Positions 1-12,200 of a DNA stretch of 64,000 nt are shown piece by piece. Made by a program: the position numbers and the translations under genes. Source of the DNA: Rhodopirellula bahusiensis (GTDB lineage: Bacteria > Planctomycetota > Planctomycetia > Pirellulales > Pirellulaceae). The stretch is from contig NZ_NIZW01000002.1 of NCBI RefSeq assembly GCF_002727185.1, positions 372,001-436,000 of the forward strand, written 5' to 3'. How positions within the stretch are numbered: position 1 is the first letter of the stretch; every line of letters begins with the position of its first letter. The notes under the pieces are model-generated. The model was not told where the DNA came from. It ran no database searches and saw only the letters and a list, made by a program, of their open reading frames with translations.

Positions 1-242
1 TGTATCCCACGTGAGACGCTTGGTGAGTCAAGCGTCCGGTCTCGAGAACGATTCCCTGCGATGATCGACGACGCACCTACCTCACCGCCCATGGGGAGGG
101 CCATGGGGCCCCTCTCACTGGAGTTTTGTTTCCCATTATGCCGACTTAGCGGTTGGCTGTGCCCCAGTTAGCGGGCTGGCTTCGCTATTCTGGAGCCCTG
201 AGCAAACGCAGAACGTGCATCCAAGCGTCGGAGTCAATGCTG

Positions 243-3200
243 ATGAGATCGTGGCTGACCAACAAATCGGGACGACAGCGTAGCGATCGAAAGTCCCGCA
301 AACGTATACGTGCCCAGCGTTACCGACGACAGCAGCTTCGGATGGAGATGCTCGAGGATAGGCGGGTGCTTGCGGGGCCAGGGCCAGAAGTCTTGTCAAT
401 CGTGCGAGCAGATGCGAATCCGACCAATGCAAATAGCGTTGCATTCACGGTGACATTCGACGAAGCCGTAGCTGGTGTTGACGCCTCTGACTTCGCGATT
501 GATGCGACTGGCCTTGCATTTGCCAGCGTCGATTCAGTTTCCGGAACCGGAGATACCTACACCATCGACGTGTTAACCGGATCGGGCCATGGTTCCCTAA
601 GCCTCGACTTGATCGACGACGATTCGATTGTTCGCGTCAGTGGCAATGGCAAGTCACTCAAAGGTAACCAGGATGGATCGTTCACTACCGGTGAGATCTA
701 CACGATTGACAAGTCGGCACCGGTCGCCAACAGCATCACATTGATCGGAACACCGACCGCATCGGCAGCAACGATCGAATACAACGTGACATTCAGCGAG
801 TCTGTCAACGGTGTCGATCAGAATGACTTCTCGGTGATTGCTAACGGTGTCACCGGAGCTGGTGTTAACTCCGTCAATGGGAATGGGACGTCGTATGTGG
901 TTGAGGTGTCAACGGGCAGCGGTCAGGGCACCGTCCAGTTGGCACTCAACGACAACGACACCATCGTCGACCTTGCGACCAATCCACTTGGCGGTGTCGG
1001 TGTGGGGTCGCAGCAGACCGGCCCCGTGCATGCGGTCGAACATTCGCCACCCTCGGTGGTTTCGATTACAGCTGTGCAATCAAGTCCGACCAATGCGGAT
1101 TTGGTCGATTTCACCGTCGTGTTTAGCGAACCCGTGCAGAGCGTCGGGTTGAATGATTTTACGTTGACGACGGGAGGTGGCATCACTGGCGCGATGCTGA
1201 CTAACGTTGTCGGCAGCACCGATACGTATACGGTCACCGCATCAACGGGGAATGGCGACGGCACAATTCAACTTGGGATTGCTGATCCTCCAACGATCAC
1301 GGATACCTCTGGCAGTCCCTTGCCAACAACGAGCCTGACCTCATCACCGGTCACAATTGACAAAACAGCCCCGGCATTTTTCAACATGTCTGCGCTGGAC
1401 TTGTCACCAACCAATCTTCAGGAAGTGCGTTATCGAATCACATTCGAAGAACCCGTTGTCGGCGTCTCGGTCAACAACTTAGAGCCACGCATTAGTTTCC
1501 CCGATCCGAATGATACCATTTCCGGCGTCTTTGTCGCTAATGTAACGGGGTCGGGTGACACGTATGACGTTTTGCTCAATACAGGGACCGGGACCGGCTC
1601 TGTCTCGCTGAGATTGAGTAATGATGGAAACTTTAGTGATCTAGCGGGCAACAGTCCCAATGCGATTAACGGTATTGGCTTGGTTTACCAGATCGACCGC
1701 ATCGCTCCGACAATCGAATCGGTCGTCTTGGAGGATCCATCGCCCACGAACGCAACGTCACTGAGTTTCTTGGTCACACTCAGCGAGAACGTCACGGCAT
1801 TTGGCCTGGGCGATATTGCAATCGACCAGACTGGCTTTCCGGATGCGATTGTGTCGTCAACCCAAAGCGTCTCGGGAACCCAGAAGCGAGTCCTGGTGAG
1901 TCCCGGGTCAGGTGAAGGTACGATTTCGCTTGACGTGATTTCTCGAAGCACCGCCACCGACTTTGCGGGCAACCAGTTGGTCACGCCAGCTAACGACTTT
2001 GAAGCCTACGTCGTCGACCGATTAGGTCCGCAGGTCGATTCGATCAGCCTGGTCGGGACATCGAACACCTCCGCCGCCAGCATCGACTTTGACGTCGTCT
2101 TCAGCGAGCCCGTAAGCAACGTCACCGCTTCCGACTTTGGCTTGGTGGGCACTGGGATCAGCGGCGCGTCGATTGCGAACGTTGTGGGGACCGGAGCCGA
2201 GTACACGGTGACGGTCAGCGCAGGCACGTTTGATGGAGCGATCGGACTGAATGCTGTCACAGGAGGAACGGTGACTGATGACTTCAGCAATCCGTTGGGG
2301 TCTGGTTTCACTGGTCCTGTCGCAACGATCGATCGAGCAGCACCATCGGTGCTTTCCGTCTCGGCTCCGGTATCCAGCACGAACGCGTCGACGATCGACT
2401 ACACGGTGCGGTTCAGCGAAACGGTCACCGGATTCACCGCGAGTGACTTGACGCTCGTGAGCGGCGGCGCGATCACGTCCGCGTCGATCAATCCGGTGAC
2501 CGGAAGTGGCGATACTTATACTGTCACGGTGAACACCGGCAGCGGCGACGGCACGATTGGTTTGGATGTCAACGCTGCGGCATCGATTGTGGATGCAGCC
2601 GGGAATTCGCTGGTCAGCGGGTTAAGCGGCGATGTGGTATCGATCGACAAAACGGTTCCCACCATCACAACGTTTGCATCCGCGACAGCACTGCTAACGA
2701 ACACCGACAACATTCTGTTTGACGTCGTGTTCTCCGAGCCCATCAATTCGTTCGATGTGAACGACTTGATGCTGACGACCACCGGTTTGGTCGGCGCTTC
2801 GATCGCTCAAGTCAGCGGCAGCGGAACGACGTACAGCATACGTGTTGAAACTGGCACTGGCGATGGAACCACACGTTTGTCGCTTGGGAACGCACCAACC
2901 ATTTTCGATCCCTCGGGCAACGCTGTCCCGGCAACGGCGACGCAGTCGGAACTGGTTACCATCGACAAAACCGCGCCGACGACGATGTCGATCAGCGGTG
3001 TGTCGCCAGCCAGTGACACGTTGACCAACGCGAGCACCATTCAATACGAAGTTGTGTTTGCAGAACCAGTCACGGGGATCACTCCGTCGGCGTTCTATCC
3101 GCACACCGATCAGACTGGCAACCTGAGCGGCCTGACGGTTTCCAACGTCAGTGGTAGTGGTGACACCTACACCGTCACCATTGATATCGGTGGTGGACAA

Positions 3201-6200
3201 GGTCCGTTGTTGCTGGGGATCGATAACCCAGCAGGCCTGATCAAGGACTTGGCAGGCAATTCGATTGCCTACATTCAGGGGGCCGGTACCAACTACATCG
3301 TCGACTTGATCGCCCCGGAAGTCGAGTCGATCACGCGTGCTTCCGCATCGCCGACGTCCAGTCAATCGCTTGATTTCAATGTCCTGTTCAACGAATCAGT
3401 TTTGAACGTTGATACGGGCGACTTTGAATTGGCGGTGAGCGGCGTCACCGGCGCGATGATTGACTCGGTTTCGGGAACAGGAGCTTCCTACGTCATCACC
3501 GTGACGCATACAGGTGGCAACGGAACGCTGGGATTGAATTACAAAGCTGCCAGTTCCGTCAATGACGCGGCCGGCAATTTGGTGAGCGGTGGAGTCACAA
3601 CCGGTGAGGTCTACACAATCAGTACGGCGTCGTTCAGCATCGTTGCGACAGATTCAACGAAGAGCGAAGGAGATGTCGGCACCACGCCGTTTACGTTCAC
3701 GGTCACCCGATCGGACGATACGACGGGAACGGCTTCGGTGGACTATTCCATCACGGGTTCAGGAGTTGACACCACTGACGCGGATGATTTTGGTGGAACC
3801 TTCCTCAGCGACACCGTGATTTTTGCTGATGGTGAAGCGACAAAAACGATCGCCATTGACGTCACCGGCGATGGAGACGTCGAGGCAGATGAAGGATTTA
3901 CCGTCACGCTGAGCAACCCGAGTTCACCAGCGACCATTTCATCTTGGACCGCTAACGGGACCATTGTGAATGATGATGTGATTCAAACGTTTGCTCCGGT
4001 CGTGACGCTGCCATCTTTGGCGGTGACTTTCGTTGAAGGCGATGGACCCCTGCTCGTCGATCCCAGTGCGACGGTTGTCGATTCGGATTCGCCTGATTTT
4101 GATGGGGCTGTGTTGACGCTGGAGATCACAAACAATGCCTCGGCCGATGATCAACTGTTGATCAACAACCAAGGAGCCGGCCCTGGGCAGGTCGGCGTTT
4201 CGGCGAACGTTATCAGTTATGAAGGCGTTGCGATAGCGACATTTAGTGGGGGTGCGGGGACGACGCCACTGGTAATCTCGTTCGCATCAGGAAGCACGCC
4301 AGGCGCGGCGCAGGCAGTTCTGCGAAACGCGCAGTACTCTAATGCCTCCGACTCGCCGTCGACTTTACCGCGTTTGATCACGGCGACAATCGTCGATGGA
4401 GACGGCAATCAAAGTACTGCAACGTCGGTCGAACTCGCCTTTGATTTTGCGATTGCAGTGAGCACGACCGAATTCAGCTCCATTCAAGGAGTGGGGCGAG
4501 ATGCGGCGGGAAACCTGTACGTGGGAGGTCGCTTTACCGGGACCGCAGACGTGGATCCGGGACCATCGGAAGTGCTGTTGACCAGCACGGCCGGTTCGCA
4601 GGACGCCTACATTGCCAGTTACACGTCTGCCGGAGTGTTGCGTTGGGTCCAGCAGTTTGGCGATACCGGAAGTGATGATGTGCTTGATATCGAGGTGACC
4701 GCGTCCGGGAACGTTTTCGCCGTGGGTGCGTTCGCGGGAACCGTCGTTTTTGACTCAGGCGCGGGCAGTGCAAGTTTCGTAGCCGATGGGCCTAGAGACA
4801 ATTATCTGCTGAGACTCAATAGCGATGGCGGTCTGGTCGCCTCGGGTTCCTTCGGTGGCGACACGTCGGACATTGCATTGGATTCCGATGGCAACCTAGT
4901 ACTGACCGGCAGCTACACCCGGACAGCGGACATCGATCCTAGTCCGGGGACCTTCTTTCTGCCGGATGCTGGTTCGACTGGCAATGGCAATAGCTTCTAT
5001 CTGAAGCTGAATCCCAACCTTCATTTCGTTTGGGCGAAATCCATCGAGCAGGTTGGCGGCACTTATCAAGTCGGCGATTGGGGGACTGCCATTGCGACTG
5101 ATTCATCCGGCAATGTGTATGCGTTGGGAGAATACCGAGCCAATTTTGACTTCGACTTCGGCCCAGAAACTTTTCAGCTCAGCACCTCCAGTGACACCAA
5201 TCCCGACATTTACTTACTGAAGTTGACGTCGATGGGCGACTTTGTTTGGGCGAATAGTTGGGGAAGCACCGAATTTGACGTTGGGCGTGCTTTGGCGGTC
5301 GACAAGAACGACAACATCGTCGTCGCTGGAGCATTCGGCGGTACGAACGTGGGCGGAACCACCGCGTCGACAGACTTCGATCCCGGCCCAGGCACCGATA
5401 TTCAGACGAGCGTCGGTGTGTACGACATGTTCGTTTCCAAGTTCGATAGCGATGGCGCGTTTCAATGGGCTCGTACCGCTGGCAGCACGGTCAACGAATC
5501 AGCGGGAACGATTGCGACCGATTCGCTGGGCAATGTCGTTGCCGGAGTTTCGTTTTACCGAGCGATCGATTTTGATCCGTCGGCGAATGTGTTTGAGATC
5601 GATCCAGTGGGTTCGGCTTCCGGATTTTGGGGGCTCTCGCCTGATGGTGATTTCCGGTTCGCATCGCATTTGGCACCGGAAGCATCCAGTGCGTACAACG
5701 GGCTGGGGGCTTTGAAGATTGATCAGAATGACTATCTGCTTGCCGCGGGCTATTTTTCTGGAGGAACGGATTTCGATCCCGGTGGCGGCACGTTCGCCAT
5801 TCCAGCATCTTCGGACGGAAGCTTTCTCTTGGGCTTGGATGTTGTTGGCCTACCCGCTAACCAGACCGTCAATGTTGTCGCAATCGATCCCGAGTTTGCG
5901 ATCGCCGCGACGGACGCCAGCAAGAACGAAGGTGATGCTGGCAGTACCGAGTTCACGTTCACTGTGACACGATCAGTTAATACGGAAGGGCCAGCGAATA
6001 TTGATTACTTCGTCACTGGGTCCGGGGCCAACCAAGCGAACGCGAGTGACTTCGGTGGTAACTTTCCCAGCGGCTCCGTCGAGTTTGCCGACGGTGAGAC
6101 GCAGCAGGTCATCACGGTCGATGTCAGTGGTGATTTAATGGTCGAAGGCGATGAATACTTCACCGTGGCGCTAAGCAATCCCAGTGTCCCGGCGACGTTC

Positions 6201-9200
6201 ACCACCGCGAGTGCTGACGGCGTGATTCTCAACGACGACTTTGCCGGGTTTGAGATTTCCGAGCCAGGTGAGATGTTTGCATGGTCAGGCTCCGGCGAGA
6301 CAGGAACGGATCCATTCGGCCTGCCCTTTGTTTCGTCCAACACGACAAGTTTCCCGAGTTGGGGAATGCCCGGATTCGGCACCGGTGTGGCCACCTTCCC
6401 GGCCCCCGGGTCGTTCGATGGATTCCGGGTCAGCTTTTCGGGATTACCAAGCGACGTCACGATCAATGAGTCGCACGGTAACACGGTGCTCAATGTTGAT
6501 CCGTTCTCTGCCAATGATCGTTGGAACAAAGAAGTAACTGGGAATAGCGTCTTGTTCACATCACCCGATCCGGTGACGAAGCGGCTCGATCAAGGTGACA
6601 GGATGTTTGTCAGCGTGATCTTCACGGGGGACTTCGACCCGACGGCACTGCAATTTGACGTCGAGTACCTCGACAGCACGAATCCGGTTGGAACCGTCGT
6701 CACGGAAGCCGGATCGACGGATACCTTCATGGTTGCATTGACGGCCCAGCCGGAATCAGACGTGGTCGTTGACGTGACCAGCGGAGATGTCGGGGAAGCG
6801 ACTGTCAATCGATCGACGCTGACCTTCACCAATCAGAATTGGAACGTCGCCCAGACGGTGATCGTCACTGGCATCGACGACGCTCTGATCGATGGCGACC
6901 AAAACACAGCCATCACTCTCTCCGTGAACGATCTCGATTCCGACGACCTGTTCGATGCACTGGCGGATCAATTGGTTGCTGTGACAACCATCGATGACGA
7001 AGTTGCAACGGTCGTTTCGATCGATGTCGCACCAATGCTGGTTGGCGAAGACGATAGCGAGACCATGGTCTACACGCTCTCGCGAACGGGTGATATGTCG
7101 GGAACGCTAACGGTGAATTTTACGACGAGTGGCAGCGCTTCTTCAGCCACGGACTATACGACAAGCCACACAGGAACCGTCACGTTTGCTGCTGGGTCGG
7201 CAACCGCGACCGTCACGGTCGACGCGACACCGGATTCGATCCCAGAGGGGAACGAGACGGTTGTCCTAACGATCGATCCTAACAATGACTACGTCGTTGG
7301 TTCGGCTGGTTCGGCGACCGGCACGATCCTCGATAATGACGATCCGGGTGTGGGCCAGTTGGTTGGGATCGACCTTGGTGAGAATAACCCGACCGACGAT
7401 TCGCCAACGAACTGGAACGCGTCGTTCTTGCTTAATTTCAGTCTGAATGACTTGATCGCGGAAGATGGACAGCCAACGGGCATCGATGTCGTTTCTCAGT
7501 TCAGCAGCGGTGGCGGAATCGGTAACACGATTCTGAACGCCGCAACGATACCTTCCCACACACAATCACTCTCCAAGATCGATGATGTGTACGTGGGCAC
7601 GGCCGGCGTTCCTTACGCGGCGACCTTCAGCGGTCTGGTAGCCGGAGCGTCCTACCGAGTGTATGTAGTCGCTCACTCGGGCGTGTTCGGGAACGGCAAC
7701 ACGCAAACGGTCACGATTGCCGGTGAAAGCGGAAGCGAGGTTTCCTTCACTCAAGTATTGACCTCCCAGAATCTTCACGTGAATGGTGAAAAGGGTTCGG
7801 ATCTCAGGGCACTGGAGTCGTATGCCGAGGTCGTCACCGCGAGTTCCAGCGGAGACATTACAGTCGATGTCACGCCGAATACCGGCGACAATGTCTCGTT
7901 AGCGGCGCTCGCGATCCAACAGATCTCAGGTTCAACGGAGCCACTGAGTGTTGCGATTGCCCCTGCTTCGATCTCAGAAAACGGCGGCAGCGCCACTGTC
8001 ACGATTTCTCGTGCTACAGACACGACCAACTCGTTGGACGTTGTGATTACCAACAGTGATCCGTCGGAAGCCTCGGTGCCCCTGACAGCAACGATCCCGG
8101 CCGGACAGAACTCGGTCGATGTGACTTTAAACGCGCTCAACGACACCGCGGTGGATGGCACACAATCAGTCACCATCACGGCATCAGTCGTCGGGGGGAT
8201 CGCCGACGGAATGCCGGGTTTGGACGACTCCTTCGGAACGTTCGGCAAAGCCGACACCCAGCTTGACTCGCAGTACCAACCGCCGCACGGAGTCATTGCC
8301 TCACTACCCGATGGCAAGATTCTCGCAGCTAGCGAGGCTAGCACGGAATTTGAACTCATTATTCAGCGTTTCAACGCAGACGGCTCGAGCGACACTTCGT
8401 TTGGCACCGGCGGCGTCGTTGTTCCAACTGTCGCGTCAGGAACCGCGCCGCTTGATCCAACTGAGCCATTTCCGAAATCGATCGAAGTCGCCCCCGATGG
8501 CAAATTCTACATCGGCGGTGTTTTGGCCAACGGAGCAGAGACGCCATTTCTAGCAAGATTCAATCCCGACGGTTCGCTTGATTCGTCATTCGGCGTCGGA
8601 GGCATCGCAGACCTAACGAGCGTTGGATTGGTATCCATTGAAGGAATGGACTTAACCGACGATGGAAAACTGCTCGTTGCTCTGAGTTCGAACAACTCAA
8701 GCCTGTTTCGAGCCATGCGAATCAACCCCGACGGTCAACTCGATGCTTCATTCGGAACTGCGGGCGTAGCTGGTTTTCCAAATGTGTTTTCCGAAGCCAT
8801 TGATGTTGCGTCACTTTCAAATGACAACTTTTTGTTGTTGGGTGATGACGGAAGAATGATTCGCGGTGACCAATTTGGCAACGTCGATCCGACGTTCGGA
8901 AACGAAGGCGAGGCATTCGTGCCCTTTACCTCGGCGACCAAAGTTTTCACAGACCTCTTGGTTGACCGCGAGGGCAACATCGTCATCGCGGGAACTGCGA
9001 CAGAGAGCTTTGCGGACGACTTTACTTTGGCTCGATTTAGTTCCGATGGAGTCCTCGATCCGTCGTTCGATTCAGATGGATTGGTCACCCTCGACGTCGC
9101 AGGTTCGGATGACTTTGCGACGTCTCTGGAAATCGGAATCGATGGAAAACTGTTTGTCGTCGGATACACGACACCCGTCGGAGGAAATCGAGCCGCTGTC

Positions 9201-12200
9201 GTGCGACTCAATAGCGACGGATCGCTCGATAGTACTTTCGATGGCGACGGACGTTTGGTCACCTCGCTGGGGAGCAATTCCTCACAACTGACTCTCGCGT
9301 CTGCGATGACTCCGGATGCCAGTCTGCTCGTACTTGGTGGAAACCTCTCGGACATTCAAATCGCGAAGATTTCTTCTGGAGTCATTCCATTTAGCGGATC
9401 ATCCAGTGTCGATGTAACGGACGACGATGCTTCGAGCTTTGATTTCGGGGACGCGCCGATCGGTTACCCGGTGACACTCGCCGACTCGGGTGCCAGTCAC
9501 GATGTGACCGCGGGTGGTCCTTTCCTCGGTTTCCTAGCGGACGCAGAACTCGACGGAGTGAATTCTTCAGAAGCCAAGTTTGACGAAGAAAATGGTTCGG
9601 ACGATGAAGACGGCGTGGTTTTCACTAGCGGCGTCGTCTTCGCCGCCGCTGACGCGACCTTGACCGGGACAGTCGTCGTGGAGCTGCAAAACGCTGACCC
9701 GTTATCTAACCGACTCGATGCTTGGATCGATTTCAATCGTGACGGTGACTGGGCGGATCCCGGCGAACAAATCTTTACCAGTTTTGATTTGGGAACAAGT
9801 GACGGCGGACAAGTCCTTAGCTTTGCGGTTCCGCAAGACACCGGTGACAACGTTGTCAGCGGGAACACGTATGCCAGATTTAGGGTGAGTACCCTTGGTG
9901 GACTTGGCGTCACCGGGACCGCGGCCGACGGAGAAGTCGAGGATCACCAGTTAACGATCGTTTCGGCCGCCCCTTTGATTGTCGACACGCTCACCGACGA
10001 AAGTGATGGAGATTTCTCGCCCGGTGACCTGTCGTTGCGAGAGGCAATCGAATTGGCCAACTTCAAAGCCGGTGCCGACACAATCGAGTTTGCGACCGCA
10101 CTATCTGGCGGCACCATCACGCTGACCGTCGATCAGCTGGAAGTAACCGACGATTTAACGATCACTGGTCTGGGATCGTCGAGCATGACGATCAGTGGTG
10201 GTGATGCTTTTCGCGTGTTTCAATCGCTGAACGTTGGTTCGTTTGAACTTCAGGGGCTGACGATCACCGGTGGACGTCCCAGCAATACGGGCAGCCCTAA
10301 CAGTGGTGCCGCGATCTTTTCATCGGGCGATCTTATGCTCACCGACGTCGTCATCACCGGCAACGTTGCCGGCGGATCACTCGGTGATGGCGGCGGAATT
10401 ATGCATAGCAACGGTGACTTGACCATCACCGACTCAGTCATCTCCAACAACACGACAACTGCGCCGTCGGCGTTGGGAGGCGGCATCCATTCGCTAGGAT
10501 CCAATGTCTTGATTCAAGATAGCTTGATCGATGGCAACGCCATGACAGGCGATTTGAGCGTCGGTGCCGGCGTTCTCGTGATCAATGGAAATTTGACGCT
10601 GACGCAGAGTACGATCTCAAGCAATATGTCGTCGGCCGACAGCGTAACCGGTGGTGGTGTGACGGTCGGTGGCGGCAATCTGACAATTCTCGGGAGTACG
10701 ATCTCAGGGAACTCCGTCACCGGCTCAGGTGGGGGCGTTGCGTTTGACGGGCTTGGCTTCACGGCGACCGTGACAAACTCAACGGTTTCGGGTAATAGTG
10801 CGGGCGTTTACGGAGGTGGCATCGCCAACTTCGCCGGTTCGTTCGATCTCAATCACAGCACCGTGACGAACAACTCGGCGCCAGCGGATAACGGCGGAGG
10901 TGTGGCCAGTTTCACCTCCTCTCAGACATCTGCGATCGTGACAACGATCTATTCCAGCATCATCTCGGGTAACGGCATCAGCGATGTGGATCAAATTGTC
11001 TTCGCCGGTCCTGCAGCCCCGTTGGATTCGGTGTTCAGCGACGGGTTCAATGTCATCGGAAACGGTACCGCCGTGCCCGACCGATTCACCGGGCCATCAG
11101 ACCAAACCTTTGTCGTCAATCCTGGTTTGAATCCCCTGGCTGACAACGGTGGTCCGACGCTGACGCACGCCGTACTGGCAAGCAGTCCGGCACTGGACGC
11201 TGGCGATACGACATCCACTGAAAACTTGGAGCAGCGTGGAACAGGTTTCCCGCGACTGTCTGGATCTAATGTCGACGTTGGTGCCTTTGAAAGAGATTCG
11301 ACAACGTTGCCACAATTCTCAATCACGGCGACCGAAGCCACGAAGCTGGAAGGTGATTCCGGCCTGACAAAGTTTACCTTCACGGTGACGCGAAGCGGTG
11401 ACACAAGCGGTGCGGCGAGTGTCGACTATCAGGTCTCCGGCAACGGAGCCAACGCGGCAGACGCGAATGACTTCACTGGAGTTTTGCCGGGAGGAACGCT
11501 CGCGTTTGACGATGCACAGGAATCCATGCTCATCACGATTGACGTCACAGGTGATGTGCTGGCTGAAGCCGACGAGGGTTTCCGCGTCACGCTAAGCAAC
11601 GCGAGTGCTTCGTCGACCATCGACGTCGCGACTGCAGACGGGATGATTCTGACCGATGAAGCGCCGGGGCTGACCGTCGATATCATCGCCGCTTCTATTT
11701 CCGAGAACGGAGGCTCGACGACGGCAACCGTCACCCGCAATACGGACACGACCGAGGAACTGATCGTGACGATTGCCGCATCCGATACCAGCGAGGTCAC
11801 TTTGCCGCAAACGGTCACCATCCCTGCAGGCCAAGCGACGTCCGCTCCGTTCGTGATCAACGGAATTGACGATGCCGTTGTTGATGGTACGCAGACGGTC
11901 ACAATCACCGCATCCACATCCACTGTCAGCAGCCTCGCACAGCAGTACGTTGACGATTTCTCCGGTCCAACCATTGACTCGTTTTGGAACGTGAGTGCCG
12001 GGATCCCCGATTCAACGATCACTCAGGTTGACGGTGCACTACGAATCCACAGCCCTACCGCTCCAAGTACCTTTGCCGACAGCAAAGTCGAAAGCGCCAC
12101 GATCTTCTCGGGTTCGGACTTTGAAGCCAGCGTTGACTTTCGTGTCCCCGAAGGAAACGCGATGGCTTGGCTCACCCTGGGCCGTCGTCCGCAGGGTCAA

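Noticed and set aside
15-36. Hairpin GACGCTTG/CAAGCGTC at the left edge
   Set aside because: A good 8-bp stem, but no T tract and no visible gene in front, so a terminator cannot be claimed.
2694-3365. 223-residue minus-strand frame inside the giant gene
   Set aside because: Arg/Asp/Gly-biased shadow of a repeat-coding, GC-rich strand; no motif and no start signal.
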